Shown here piece after piece: positions 26,648-36,299 of a stretch of DNA of 64,000 nucleotides (within the stretch, counting starts at the first letter, position 1; each line of letters opens with the position of its first letter). Source of the stretch: Halalkalicoccus tibetensis (GTDB taxonomy: Archaea; Halobacteriota; Halobacteria; Halobacteriales; Halalkalicoccaceae); assembly GCF_037996645.1 (NCBI RefSeq), contig NZ_JBBMXV010000005.1:34127-98126 (forward strand). The letters run 5' to 3'. A program made the position numbers and the translations under genes. The notes under the pieces are model-generated. The model saw only the letters and a list, made by a program, of their open reading frames with translations. It was not told the DNA's origin and did no database searches.

Positions 26648-27046
26648 ATGGGATTTTTCACGGAAATAGGCCGTCGAGTCAAGCGATTCAAACAAAAAAC
26701 CGCGATAACAGCCGACGAGCAAGCTGATAACGGTGAGGAGATGAGCAAGGAGGCAACGGCCAAGAAAGGCCACCGAAGCGATGAATCACAACAGACATCA
26801 GATCTAGATACGGACGTGGACGATCCACGACGTACCACCAACAAAGGTCGTCTAGAAGCCGATACCTCCGAAGCAGCACTCGCCGATGAATCCGGCGAAG
26901 CAGTCGGTCCCGATCCCGAACAGGCCGAACCCGTCCAAACTGAGGGCACTGAACCCGAAGCCACCCCTGAAAAGGATACTTTGCATGGGGGAAGCGATTC
27001 CGTAAATACTGACAAAGCGGTCACAGACGACGGATCAGAAGGCTGA
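26648..27046 (+). CDS. Acidic low-complexity protein
   Basis: 132 residues from ATG 26648. A basic N-terminus (MGFFTEIGRRVKRFKQKT) is followed by a long disordered stretch rich in Asp, Glu, Thr and Ser. The amphipathic head could touch a membrane. The adjacent downstream genes are decayed transporters. Family not recognised, and the upstream in-frame ATG at 26621 is less likely. Confidence 0.45.
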   Translation: MGFFTEIGRRVKRFKQKTAITADEQADNGEEMSKEATAKKGHRSDESQQTSDLDTDVDDPRRTTNKGRLEADTSEAALADESGEAVGPDPEQAEPVQTEGTEPEATPEKDTLHGGSDSVNTDKAVTDDGSEG

Positions 27047-27208
27047 AACAGGTAAACCATTGTGTCCGTTGATGAAAACGATACACAAGCAAACAAGTAA
27101 AGGGAACGTCGAACAGCAAGGGCGGGAGGAAACACAAAATCAAAAGATAAACCAATCGTCGGATGATTCCACTCACAGAGAAGGACTAAACAGAGCGAGT
27201 AGCTGCTG

Positions 27209-27467
27209 ATGACGCCGATCATAGTCCTCTTCGGTGGGCTGGTCGTGAGCGGTCTGTTCGCTCCCTGACGTGGCAGGCTATCGTCGTCACCGTCGCGATC
27301 GTGTTCGTCATCCGGCCGGTTGCTGGCCTGGTCGCGCTTTTCGGATTCGAATGGGAGTGGATTGATCGGCTAGCGATCTCCTTTTTGACGCTCGAGGGAT
27401 CACCATGTTCTACTATCTCTACATTATTCTATCCCATACGAGAAGCTATCCAAATTTCGCAAAATAG
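27209..27467 (+). pseudogene. Cation:proton antiporter, remnant
   Basis: Three frames in turn give membrane segments of an NhaP/KefB-type antiporter: LFGGLVVSGLFAP, then LTWQAIVVTVAIVFVIRPVA and GLVALFGFEWEW, then FYYLYIILSH. At least two frameshifts and the loss of both ends make this a clear relic. The intact family has about 400-600 residues. Confidence 0.65.
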
Positions 27468-27607
27468 TGATTAAAACTGTTGTCTTCACCCTTCACAGTA
27501 CAGAGTAGATGATTACCCTTCAGCCACTTATACGAGTCCCCTGAACAATAATCCCGTTTGGGAGCTTGAACAAATACCTATACGTCTCACTACACTACAC
27601 TCATCCA

Positions 27608-27865
27608 ATGGCTCAATCGTCCTGCGTACGTGACGTTGAGGAACCGCCCGATCGGAAAGGAATGCTGTTTTGTCCATCCTGTGAACACGAAAGTCCCGTT
27701 GATGGTGATTGGGTTGTTCGAGAGCGTGTGACGAGCCTAGTGTATCGCTGTCCGAAATGTGAGAATCAAATCACCGAACGTGAGTGTCATCACCCAATTT
27801 ACCCTGCCGTTCGGCTGTGGTCAAGATGGGTTCGCGCGGTGGCTACTACCGTCTCCCTTTACTGA
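27608..27865 (+). CDS. DUF8106-type zinc ribbon protein
   Basis: 85 residues from ATG 27608. The CPSC and CPKC pairs frame a conserved core (LFCPSCEHESPVDGDWVV), a pattern I recognise as haloarchaeal DUF8106. A short tail HPIYPAVRLWSRW follows. The stop TGA is directly followed by the start of the decayed transporter gene, so they once formed an operon. Function unknown. Confidence 0.65.
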   Translation: MAQSSCVRDVEEPPDRKGMLFCPSCEHESPVDGDWVVRERVTSLVYRCPKCENQITERECHHPIYPAVRLWSRWVRAVATTVSLY

Positions 27866-28456
27866 ATGAGTCAGGACAACGAACCCGTCGACAATGAGAC
27901 CGAAGAATCAGTCCGTGAGGCGGTCGAACACTCGCGTAGCGGGGCGCCAGCTACCGGCGCGGCGATCCGCGATCGGTCTCTGCCGACGAGATCTACCAGC
28001 GCGTTATCGCGAGCGCAGCCGAGGAGGCCGACGTCACTCCCCGCGAGCTCGTGTTCAGCGGACTCGCCGCAGGTTTGCCATTGCGCTCACCTTCATGGTC
28101 CACGCCGTGTTCACGGCCCAGTACGGCAGCGAAGGGGGACTCGCAGACGAACTCCTTACCAGCTTTACACCGAGAACACGCTGCCACCCGTTGCGCTCGT
28201 CCTTGAACGGCTCGCAAGTGTTCCACGCCTGTTGCGCATCTGGATTGTCGTGTTCTTAGCTAACGCCGTGGGCGCGGGGATCGGCGCGTACGTGCTGGCG
28301 AACACGGGTGTCCTCTCGCTAGGAGCTGTTGAAGCCGCGTCCACCTTCGGTACCGAGGACCTTGAAACGTCGTGGTGGGACCTGTTCTATCAGGGCGTAT
28401 TCGCCGCCTTCATCGTCGCCGGCGTCCTCGGTGGCGAGTGCTTTGTCACCCAATGA
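27866..28456 (+). pseudogene. Formate/nitrite transporter family protein, frameshifted
   Basis: The frame begins DNEPVDNETEESVREAVEHS. Further segments in other frames read SADEIYQRVIASAAEEADV, ELVFSGLAAG, FAIALTFMVHAVF, QLYTENTLPPVALVLERLAS, and FYQGVFAAFIVAGV. These are consecutive parts of an FNT channel. At least three frameshifts and a deletion of the middle membrane helices are needed to explain the order. The gene is dead. It directly follows the DUF8106-type gene. Confidence 0.7.
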
Positions 28457-28467
28457 GAGGAGGGCCA

Positions 28468-28608
28468 TTAGCTTCTCGCCTTTCTGAGGGCGCTCAGCAT
28501 TTCCGCTTCGTTGTCAAAGTCGGCCGTGTCAACAGCATGAAGCTGCTCTATGATCTCGCGAAGGCTGAGGCCGTTCTTCCCGGCGTGCATTATGTCCCGC
28601 CCGGTCAT
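28468..28608 (-). pseudogene. Unrecognised 3' fragment
   Basis: From ATG 28608 a 46-residue frame reads TGRDIMHAGKNGLSLREIIE and later EAEMLSALRKARS. The open frame continues upstream without a start. It looks like the tail of a larger protein. No family is recognised. Confidence 0.3.
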
Positions 28609-28744
28609 GCACTTGCTCGCAAGCTGCTCGGTGTCGTCTTCACTTTCTGACCTAATAGGATGGCCCGTGGCGAGAAAATAGGTGACAGCCGCGTGACTCC
28701 GCTCTTCTCGCGTGTACTATTCCAGATTGGAATTTGAAGTGTCA

Positions 28745-29012
28745 GAAAAATAATCTCTGCCGTAATGAGCCCCGATATAACATACCCCTCATCAAAATAG
28801 CCTCATTCGGCGATTGCACCGAAGAGGACTGGACCAGTTGCGCCCAGGACGGAGGCTGTGGTTCAAATTGACCCCAAGCCTGATCCCTGTAACTCATCTG
28901 AGAATATATTTGCTAAATACGATTGGGTAACTGCTCCAGAGCCAAGCATCGAACTCACAAGCGCGGTGGCAACGATCAAGAGCCAGAGCCCATCAATAAA
29001 AGGCAAACACAG
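28745..29012 (-). pseudogene. MFS transporter, C-terminal remnant with two stops
   Basis: The minus-strand frame reads LWLLIVATALVSSMLGSGA, then TQSYLANIFSDELQGSGLG, a TGA, ASVLGATGPVLFGAIAE, a second TGA, then GYFDEG. This is the last two or three membrane helices of a major facilitator. Both stops could come from single changes. It ends next to trpS on the same strand. Confidence 0.65.
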
Positions 29013-29020
29013 ACCTCTGT

Positions 29021-30199
29021 TTAGACGATCAAATCCTCAGGGTATCCTGCTCGTTGACGCGCTGTCTGACGTTCGTCCTCGGTTAGCCGGTAGGGCCGTA
29101 GCTCCTCGTCTAGCGAACCGAGTGCAGCACGTCGTTCCTGATGTCCTTCAAGAAAATCGGCTATTTTCGTCGCTGCGATCTCTTTGAGCTCACCGCTCAA
29201 CAGCGTGCCATCACGATACTCACGCGCAAGTTGCTCGACTCGCTCGTCGCTTTCCTCAAAGAAGTAGTACAGAAACTGATAGGAGGCGTCAATCTCTGGG
29301 TCCCCACCATGCTCTCGATGAGCTTCAACACTCGACTGGCCACCGGAGTACGCGTAGGTCCGGACCTTCTCAAAGATAGTCTCACGGCCATCCGAAAGCA
29401 GGATACTCGGTGCGTCACTCGAGGAACTCATTTTCCCTGGACCGTCGAGACTCGGCAGAAACTTCGAGAGCAATGCCCCCGGCTTTGTAACGTCGTAGCG
29501 TTGCTTGGCTGCAATGTCCCGACAGAGACGGACATGCGGGTCCTGATCGACTGCAATCGGAACTACCGTCGAATGTGCCCCCTCGACTAGTTGTGGTAAG
29601 AGAAGATGCGCTGCTTGTATCGCCGGATAGAACGAGAGTCCGATGTTCTCCGGGGTTCCATAGGTTGCATTCACTGTCGATTGGGTTACTTCGGTTGCAA
29701 ACGCCGCCGCGAGTGGATAGACGACGTCCGCATCCGCCGTGTCGATAATGATGCGTGTCCGATCCGGATCGAACCCGACAGCTAGTATCTCACGGAGGTT
29801 CTCCCGAGTGTATGTGCTGATCTCAGCTATTGATTTGTCCTTCGCGAAGTACTTCTCGTCGTCGGACAGCGGGATATAGACGAGCGCCCCGGTCTGGTCT
29901 TGAAGATACTTTGCGAAGTAAAACGGGGCAATATGGCCGATATGCATCGGTCCCGAGGGACCACGCCCCGTCACGATAGAGTGTGTCTGGCCGGTGGTTG
30001 CGGCCTCAAGAAATGGATCTACATCCCGCTGTGCGTAGAACACCTTTCGACGGACAAGTGGGTGAACGGGCTTCGGGAACTGTACGATCTGCTCGTCGGT
30101 CAGTCGGTCAGCGCCGAACTGTTCGAGCAGGCGGTCATAATCGATCTCGCCTTTGACGGCGTACGGTGTTACGGTGAAGTCGTCTGGGTCTGCTGGCAT
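29021..30199 (-). CDS. trpS: Tryptophan--tRNA ligase
   Basis: 392 residues. The class I signature HIGH appears as GPMHIGH near 96-102 and KMSKS as GKMSSSSD near 263. Family marks TGRGPSG, PIAVDQDPH and FLPSLDGPGK are present. It charges tRNA-Trp. Length and order fit the archaeal/eukaryotic-type enzyme. Haloarchaea often have two trpS paralogues, and this plasmid-like context suggests it is the second one. Start ATG 30199 is the natural first codon. Confidence 0.93.
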   Translation of the reverse strand: MPADPDDFTVTPYAVKGEIDYDRLLEQFGADRLTDEQIVQFPKPVHPLVRRKVFYAQRDVDPFLEAATTGQTHSIVTGRGPSGPMHIGHIAPFYFAKYLQDQTGALVYIPLSDDEKYFAKDKSIAEISTYTRENLREILAVGFDPDRTRIIIDTADADVVYPLAAAFATEVTQSTVNATYGTPENIGLSFYPAIQAAHLLLPQLVEGAHSTVVPIAVDQDPHVRLCRDIAAKQRYDVTKPGALLSKFLPSLDGPGKMSSSSDAPSILLSDGRETIFEKVRTYAYSGGQSSVEAHREHGGDPEIDASYQFLYYFFEESDERVEQLAREYRDGTLLSGELKEIAATKIADFLEGHQERRAALGSLDEELRPYRLTEDERQTARQRAGYPEDLIV

Positions 30200-30273
30200 T
30201 TGTAGTGGTGGGTGATGTTGTCACTCTGGAAGCGATGCAATCAGGAAAGCGAGTGAGCACCGACAGCGAATCC

Positions 30274-30360
30274 CCCGAGTGAAGCTCGGGTGACCCTATA
30301 CTGCGATACTATCCACTTCCCGGAAGGCACGCCAGCGCCAGCAGATGGCTTGGGAAGTGG
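30274..30360. other. Two adjacent hairpins of unknown origin
   Basis: CCCGAG/CTCGGG (30274-30290) is followed by a 9-bp stem CCACTTCCC/GGGAAGTGG (30313-30360) around a GC-rich loop. The interval 30200-30431 has no gene. The pair could be a transposon end, an RNA element or the terminator of a convergent gene. Confidence 0.4.
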
Positions 30361-30431
30361 CCATTTCACTTGTTATGAGGAACGCACTCTATTAGACTGT
30401 TGTGCTGTCCAATGAGGACATGCAAGCAATA

Positions 30432-31076
30432 CTAGCTAGGCGATGATCCTGAGCAGACATCTTTCTGGTCCAATACGTGTGGTATTTCATCGAACTGCTG
30501 TACGCTGGGGACGTCATCAGACGTTTCGTCTCCAAAAAGAATTCCATACCACCCACATTCGATTGCTGGACGGACATCGCGATCAAGATCGTCGGCTACA
30601 AACACGTACTCGTTTGCTGGAAGACGGCGCTCTGCAATGCGATAGATGTTTGTCTCCGGCTTTCGCACACCAACCTCACCGGACACAATAACCGAATCAA
30701 AGTAATCTGTTAGCTCAGTAGCGTGGAGCTTACCGCGCTGTGCACGGCTAACTCCGTTCGTAAGAACACCAAGCGAACACGTTCCCGAAAGAGACTCCAA
30801 GAGAGTGTGCGCCCCTGTCCTCGCGGATACATTCTCAATCTCCTTCGCAACAAGCATCTCGCTAAACGCAGTAGGGTCGACATCAACTGACGTCCGTGCG
30901 ATCGCTGTCGCAAAGGGATCATCGACCGTCCCGAGAACATCAAAGAAAACCTCACCATATTCGCTTTCGCTGTGGGGTATGACACCGAGCTCGCGGAGTG
31001 TTGCATCGTAGATCTCCGTGAACGAGCTGTCGTACTCGATGAGCGTGCCATCAAGATCGAAATAAATTGTGGTCAT
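30432..31076 (-). CDS. HAD-family hydrolase
   Basis: 214 residues. Motif I YFDLDGTLIE at the start, motif II LGVLTNG, motif III lysine in GVRKPE, and motif IV FVADDLDRDV are all in place. The cap domain is of the C1 helical type. It is a phosphatase or related enzyme of unknown substrate. It is divergent from the APH-type kinase gene at 31190. Confidence 0.88.
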   Translation of the reverse strand: MTTIYFDLDGTLIEYDSSFTEIYDATLRELGVIPHSESEYGEVFFDVLGTVDDPFATAIARTSVDVDPTAFSEMLVAKEIENVSARTGAHTLLESLSGTCSLGVLTNGVSRAQRGKLHATELTDYFDSVIVSGEVGVRKPETNIYRIAERRLPANEYVFVADDLDRDVRPAIECGWYGILFGDETSDDVPSVQQFDEIPHVLDQKDVCSGSSPS

Positions 31077-31189
31077 CAGTTCCGTCCCTATCTACGGTTT
31101 GGTTTCAACTGTCACATATAGCTTCGGGCAAACATTGCCACTCACAATGATACCCCAACCATTCTAAAAGACGGGTCAGAAACTGATGT

Positions 31190-32251
31190 ATGGACGACAT
31201 TCCTGAAGCGAGAGAGATTTCCGAGTCAACCTTGGAGGAAATGCTTCAAACAGTCAATCTAGCCTGGAAACTTCAAAAAGCAACTCCAGCTGAGGACGGC
31301 TTTTGTTCAACCTACCAAGTTACCGTCAGTAGCAACGGCACGACTCGCAAACGATATGTGAAGGCCTCCCCCGATGGACAGCCATACTCGATTCCAACCG
31401 AAGCTCGCCTCCAAGCGACGCTCAACACCCAGACTACAATCCCCGTTCCGAACGTTCTCGGGATCACCGATGACCACGAAACCCTCCCGACACCGTACTT
31501 CATCATGGAAGCACTCACCGGTGAGGCCGTCGCCTACGAACGGATCGGTCAGCTCGAAGACGAAGCGCTTCGGCGACTCGCTCGAGAACTGGGAGAATAC
31601 TTGGCCGAATTGCACTCCATCCCAGTCCTCGAGAACTTCGGCCACGTTCGCCACGACGGGCCTGCACTAACTGGCGACCGACCCAGTGGTGATCCAGAGA
31701 TACTGACCGTCGACGATCCCTATACCGACTGGCCAACATGCCTGCAGGCATACGCGACGCGTGAGCTCGATCGACACGCTGAGTCGAGCTTCTCGGAACT
31801 TACACCCCAGTTGCGCCACTGGGTCGAAGCAAGCATCGAAGACCTACAGGGACCGTTCGAGCCTGTCTTGGGCCGCAACGACCACGGACTACACAATCTC
31901 CTGATTGACCCCGCGACGGGCGAGATCACTGCCATGCTTGATTGGGGATATACATTGGCTGTACCAGCGACGTTTGATTTCGAATTCGCGGTCTATCTCT
32001 TCAGCGGGACGTTCTTAGCGGGTCTTCCCGACGTCTCGGATCGACGCCCCCTAGTTCGAGAGGCGATGCTAGATGGATATCGAACAGTAGCGCCGGATCG
32101 TGCCAACGTACTCGTAACTCCAGAACCACTCTACGAGGCGTTGGCAATGACCCGTATTATGAACGACTTCCATCACTTGGACATTCCTGAGGAGTCTGAG
32201 CCAACCGTGATAGCCCGCATTAGCAATGATCTGCGAGCCCTTCTTGACTGA
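31190..32251 (+). CDS. Aminoglycoside phosphotransferase (APH) family kinase
   Basis: 353 residues. The N-lobe has STYQVTVSSNG and PTPYFIMEALTGEAV. The catalytic loop is GRNDHGLHNLLID (the usual HGDLHxxN with Asn for Gly) and the metal site is AMLDWGYTL. The family phosphorylates small molecules such as aminoglycosides or homoserine-like substrates. Resistance is not implied in an archaeon. The gene is divergent from the HAD gene, with 113 bp between. Confidence 0.82.
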   Translation: MDDIPEAREISESTLEEMLQTVNLAWKLQKATPAEDGFCSTYQVTVSSNGTTRKRYVKASPDGQPYSIPTEARLQATLNTQTTIPVPNVLGITDDHETLPTPYFIMEALTGEAVAYERIGQLEDEALRRLARELGEYLAELHSIPVLENFGHVRHDGPALTGDRPSGDPEILTVDDPYTDWPTCLQAYATRELDRHAESSFSELTPQLRHWVEASIEDLQGPFEPVLGRNDHGLHNLLIDPATGEITAMLDWGYTLAVPATFDFEFAVYLFSGTFLAGLPDVSDRRPLVREAMLDGYRTVAPDRANVLVTPEPLYEALAMTRIMNDFHHLDIPEESEPTVIARISNDLRALLD

Positions 32252-32774
32252 GACACTGTACTCGAGGGTGCTTGGTATCGAACTCACTGTACAAATGCCG
32301 TAGTAGTTCTTTCCAGGCAGCTCGATGCTACGATACCTATTGGTAAGTCTAATGTTCATTCAACTTGTTTGGCTAATGCCATCATGTCTCAAGGTAGTTT
32401 TATAGCCAATGACTATACAGTCATGAGCGGATACATGACCATGCTCGGACCATCCGCGGACTTCAATCGACGCTAGGTCCGGTCACGGTCGGGCACTCTC
32501 CCCGACGGCCGGATTCACGCGTTGATGTCATCAATGCACGCACCATCCGGCCGCGTTTTCGACGGTTCATCGCGCCACTCTCTCCTCTGTCCCGTATAGT
32601 GGGGAGCGTCTGGCGTGAACTCCAATGGCACAACGCAGTCACCACTGTAGAGACGGTGCTAACCTGCCGTCTGTGGCTGATCACGTCTGTCTGGGCGGTC
32701 GGTACCTGAACACAGCAAGCGCTCGGGACTCGGAGAGACATCTCTCCGTCGTACTCGAGCAGTACCAAAACTCA
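32252..32774. other. Interval with a possible start-less open frame
   Basis: On the plus strand a frame ending at TGA 32709 encodes an arginine- and tryptophan-rich stretch (RPRFRRFIAPLSPLSRIVGS, then CRLWLITSVWAVGT) without a start codon. It may be the tail of a lost gene. Nothing else is supported here. Confidence 0.25.
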
Positions 32775-32972
32775 ATGCAACGACCCCGGACGCAAGCCGA
32801 ACTGGAACATGAACAACAACGCCAGCGCGAACGCATTGCGCGCCAGCCCTCAGTACTCACTGTAACAGTGGCTGTTGTCGGCGTAGCCACCGTGTTGTAT
32901 GCCACCTTCGGTATTTTGGCCGTCGTAGTGGTAGCTAGTGTGGGTGCTGCTGGTGTTTACGCCGTCTTGTAG
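32775..32972 (+). CDS. Small membrane protein
   Basis: 65 residues from ATG 32775. A polar Gln/Arg-rich head (RTQAELEHEQQRQRERIARQ) is followed by a long hydrophobic region that can form two helices (TVTVAVVGVATVLYATFGIL and the next segment). Family not recognised. Its codon use fits haloarchaea. Confidence 0.45.
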   Translation: MQRPRTQAELEHEQQRQRERIARQPSVLTVTVAVVGVATVLYATFGILAVVVVASVGAAGVYAVL

Positions 32973-33176
32973 AGCATCCATCCGTGTTCTAACGTTTTGC
33001 ACTGCATCCATTCAACGCAGGCGACTCCCACTCGTTTTTGACTATAGAATGTAAAATTAGTAATGTTGAGATCTAATATGTGATTATTACGAACAGGCGA
33101 CTGTCTTGGTGTGATTTGTACACGGTATAAACTAGTACTGACTACGTGATTCGGTACCGGCGTTCATTATGGATTT

Positions 33177-33905
33177 ATGATAATTAATACTGTGTCACAG
33201 AGCGTGACGAAACAAGATCCATTTGGTCGGGCAATCCGCGATCATTACCAAGGGAAGAGAGAAGAGCCATTGATTGACCGTGATGGCGATGAAACACGTG
33301 AACACTCCATCGAAGAGTGGTACTTCGGCGAACATGATCCAGAAGCATGGCGTGATTCATGGATAGAAGGACCGGTTTTGGATATGGGGGCAGGAGCAGG
33401 GAGAGATGCGCTCTACTACCAAGAGCAGTTCGAGACGACTGCCATCGAAGTCAGTACACATCTCGTGAAAACGATGCGCGACCGAGGGGTGCGTGACGCG
33501 CGATTAGTCAACATGTTCGAACTCCGTGATCATTTCTCTCGTGATCGATTCCAGTCAGCACACTCAATTGGGACGCAGATCGGACTGGCTGGATCAATGG
33601 CTGGTGTTCGCCAATTTCTCGGCGATCTTGCCGTTGTGACCACTCCTGACGCAACTGCTGTTCTCGATAACTATGCGCCAGAGAAAGAATTAACGAAGGA
33701 TGTCTTTGCCATCCGTAATGACCCTACACCCGGATTTGCATACCGAGTCTACCACGAGGAATATAAAGAGCAAATAGGTGAAGCGCTGTTATTCCGTATC
33801 TTTAGCGTGAACCGGCTCCGGGAAGCCACAATCGGGACACCATGGGAGGTAACTACAGTCAAGTACAGTGATGTTCAGTGGAAGGCGATACTGGAAAAAT
33901 CATGA
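33177..33905 (+). CDS. Class I SAM-dependent methyltransferase
   Basis: 242 residues. Motif I VLDMGAGAGRDALYY binds S-adenosylmethionine. The acidic residue after the second strand is in TAIEVS, and RLVNMFEL follows. The N-terminus (KQDPFGRAIRDHYQG) and the end are typical of short archaeal methyltransferases of unknown substrate. No operon partner is evident. Confidence 0.8.
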   Translation: MIINTVSQSVTKQDPFGRAIRDHYQGKREEPLIDRDGDETREHSIEEWYFGEHDPEAWRDSWIEGPVLDMGAGAGRDALYYQEQFETTAIEVSTHLVKTMRDRGVRDARLVNMFELRDHFSRDRFQSAHSIGTQIGLAGSMAGVRQFLGDLAVVTTPDATAVLDNYAPEKELTKDVFAIRNDPTPGFAYRVYHEEYKEQIGEALLFRIFSVNRLREATIGTPWEVTTVKYSDVQWKAILEKS

Positions 33906-34035
33906 TGCCACCATCATATCTACCGATCTTCTGGAGATATAGTAACTAAAAGCACATCGATAAGTCAGTGGTTCGAATATTAAAGGTACGCTGGAAATAA
34001 TTCTCGTCTAAGTGTAGTTATAGAAAATAGCTGTA

Positions 34036-34494
34036 TTAGTCATCTCCCCCTGCTGGAGCTGGATATGACTGATCACGGGCAACGACCGTTTCCGGTTCAA
34101 ACCTGATGAGTCGGTAATCTTCTGTATCGAATTCGATGAACATTTCGGGCCATTCGCCCCTATCGTCGCCTAGATATTTCTGGAATAGACGTCCCGCTCG
34201 ATCCTCGTCGTATGGTTCGAGGACCGCGTTTCCGCGCATCCCAACGTGTTCAACGCGTCCTGTACTTGAATCGAAATCAACGATAGCGATCGCGCTTCGA
34301 GGATACTGATTTACGCGACCAGGGTACGACCGTTCACTCAATCGCGCGACGTTCCAGATCATCTCCTCCTCCCACAGGAACCACAGCGGCGAGAGACGAG
34401 GGCCATTCCCGGATTGTTGAGCGAAAAAGCAAAAGAGTGGCTGGTTGAGGAACGTCTCCAACTCGTCTCCAAGGGTATTCTCAACGAGCTCCAT
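34036..34494 (-). CDS. Pyridoxamine 5'-phosphate oxidase family protein
   Basis: 152 residues with a split beta-barrel flavin fold: LNQPLFCFFAQQSGNGPRLSPLWFLWEEEMIWNV-type start (seen as ARLSERSYPGRVNQYPRSAI in the middle) and VEHVGMRGNAVLEP. These proteins bind FMN or F420. Substrate unknown. A single gene without close partners. Confidence 0.75.
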   Translation of the reverse strand: MELVENTLGDELETFLNQPLFCFFAQQSGNGPRLSPLWFLWEEEMIWNVARLSERSYPGRVNQYPRSAIAIVDFDSSTGRVEHVGMRGNAVLEPYDEDRAGRLFQKYLGDDRGEWPEMFIEFDTEDYRLIRFEPETVVARDQSYPAPAGGDD

Positions 34495-34744
34495 AGCCCG
34501 TATTTCTTTTCAGATTTAAAAATTTAGGTGACTCCCGTAGTATCCTGATGCAAGTCAACCAATCGAGAGATTACTGTTCGGTGAGTAGCTGGTCGGTTAG
34601 ATCCAATGTAGGACAATGGAGCCATCATGTTGTAGTCATGCTCCCTATTCAGAAATCATGGCTTGTCGGAGTATATGAAAAGGGTTAGGCGTCACACAAA
34701 TTATAGTACGTAGAGCCCATTACTCTAGCTACCATAGAGTACCC

Positions 34745-36106
34745 ATGAACAACAAACGGCGTCTTTTTAGCTCAGTAGCGATCGCTGGTGTAACGACCGG
34801 TCTGGTCAACAGATACGAGACCGAAATTCGATCCATCGTCGCCAAATTGCGCTCGAACACAGAGAGCTACCAACAACATCCTGTAGATGATCTCCCCGGT
34901 GATATCGTCGTTGATTGGAACGAACGCCTCATCAACGCACTCCGCGAGGACGAAGCCGATGTAGAAACAGTCGTTCGCACCGGAGCCATCCTCAACCTAG
35001 CCATCTACGATGCAGTCAATGGTATCAATACGGCGAGGGCAACGACAGCCAGTGCCGATCACTATTACGTTGATCCAGCTACAGCCGACCCACCAACGAA
35101 GGCTTCACGCCTTGCAGCAGCGAGTGCTGTTGCTCATCGATCACTCTCCGAGCTCTTCGATCACACTACTAACTCGATCGATACATCGGTCGCAAAAGAC
35201 CTCGCAAAGAGCGAAGACGACGGGTCTGTAAAGGCCGGAATCGAATGGGGGTGCTCTGTTGCAGACGACTATCTCGAGCTCCACACAAGTGGAACCGATC
35301 ATTTCAAGTATGACTATGAACCCTCAGACGGACCGGGGAAGTTCGATACGGAATGGGGATCACCAGAGCTCGCTTTCATCGATCCATGGTCGCTGAAACG
35401 TCGACAGCAGTTTCGTCCATCTGGGCCACCCGGGCTTGAGAGTCCGCGCTATGCCGAGTCCTGGTATGAGATCTACAAGCTCGGCGAGGAGGCCGACGAC
35501 CAACCACAGGCCAGTCTCGATATTGCGGAGTTCTGGCGTGGGTCAGCAAAAACAGCTCGTCCACCAGGACGATGGAACATGATTGCACAAACCGTTGCCC
35601 ACGAACACGAGCTATCGCTGTCGGAGAACGCACGGTTATTCGCTCTCCTGAGTCTCGCGTTAGCGGACAGCGCCATTGCGACGTGGGAAGCCAAACTCCA
35701 CTATGATACGTGGCGGCCCTACAGTGCGATCAAGAACGCAAACACCGAGGACAATGCCGATACATTTGCCAACGAGGACTGGAAACCGAATGCAAAAGGG
35801 GGCTCACCGGAGTACCCCTCTGGGTTAGCAGCAATGGGTGCTGCCGGAAAGACCATCCTTGAGGCGTTCTTCGGCGACGATCAATCCTTTGAGCTTGAGG
35901 TCAGGTCGGGTCTCACTGCTGATGAGTTAGAGGATCAAGAACACTCCTTCGAGAGCTTCGAGGACGCCCTACAAGAGTCGATAACGGGACGGATCTATCT
36001 CGGCAATCATTTTCGGTTCACGCTCAAGGATAGTGCCGAATTGGGGACTGAGATTGGTCACTGGGTACTTGATACAGAACTGCAACTGCCTGCAGATCAG
36101 CCGTGA
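34745..36106 (+). CDS. Vanadium-dependent haloperoxidase-like protein with an altered catalytic site
   Basis: 453 residues. The helical bundle has the K....RP vanadate motif in KLHYDTWRPYSAI, and a late R.YLGNHFRF where the His corresponds to the vanadate ligand. The middle motif, usually PSGH, reads YPSGLAAMGAAG (Leu codon at 35825-35827), so the acid-base histidine is missing. The family oxidises halides with peroxide or dephosphorylates lipids. This variant may be a phosphatase or inactive. The N-terminal RRLFSSVAIAGVTTG could be an export signal without a clear twin arginine. Confidence 0.8.
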   Translation: MNNKRRLFSSVAIAGVTTGLVNRYETEIRSIVAKLRSNTESYQQHPVDDLPGDIVVDWNERLINALREDEADVETVVRTGAILNLAIYDAVNGINTARATTASADHYYVDPATADPPTKASRLAAASAVAHRSLSELFDHTTNSIDTSVAKDLAKSEDDGSVKAGIEWGCSVADDYLELHTSGTDHFKYDYEPSDGPGKFDTEWGSPELAFIDPWSLKRRQQFRPSGPPGLESPRYAESWYEIYKLGEEADDQPQASLDIAEFWRGSAKTARPPGRWNMIAQTVAHEHELSLSENARLFALLSLALADSAIATWEAKLHYDTWRPYSAIKNANTEDNADTFANEDWKPNAKGGSPEYPSGLAAMGAAGKTILEAFFGDDQSFELEVRSGLTADELEDQEHSFESFEDALQESITGRIYLGNHFRFTLKDSAELGTEIGHWVLDTELQLPADQP

Positions 36107-36115
36107 TTTGAGGCA

Positions 36116-36283
36116 ATGTCCGATACTACAGACGAGATGATCGGCCGTGTCGTTCGCACGGTCGGATACAATACGGGCGATGGCGTCTCCAAGGCGATCA
36201 GTGCTACCAGGAAATCGAACAGCGCTTCGACCAGGGCGGGGGCGGAGCTTGAGGAGGACAACGTCAGCCGGACGTTCCAGTAG
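36116..36283 (+). CDS. Short hypothetical protein
   Basis: From ATG 36116, 9 bp after the haloperoxidase-like gene, a 55-residue frame reads MIGRVVRTVGYNTGDGVSKA, then AELEEDNVSRTFQ. It could be a real small charged protein in the same transcript. There is no homology recognised, and the opposite strand also has an open frame, so it is uncertain. Confidence 0.3.
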   Translation: MSDTTDEMIGRVVRTVGYNTGDGVSKAISATRKSNSASTRAGAELEEDNVSRTFQ

Positions 36284-36299
36284 ACCACTCGGATACTTT

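Noticed and set aside
30274..30360. tRNA gene
   Set aside because: Stems do not form a cloverleaf, and no T-loop or anticodon arm is seen. No tRNA or rRNA gene was recognised anywhere in the window.
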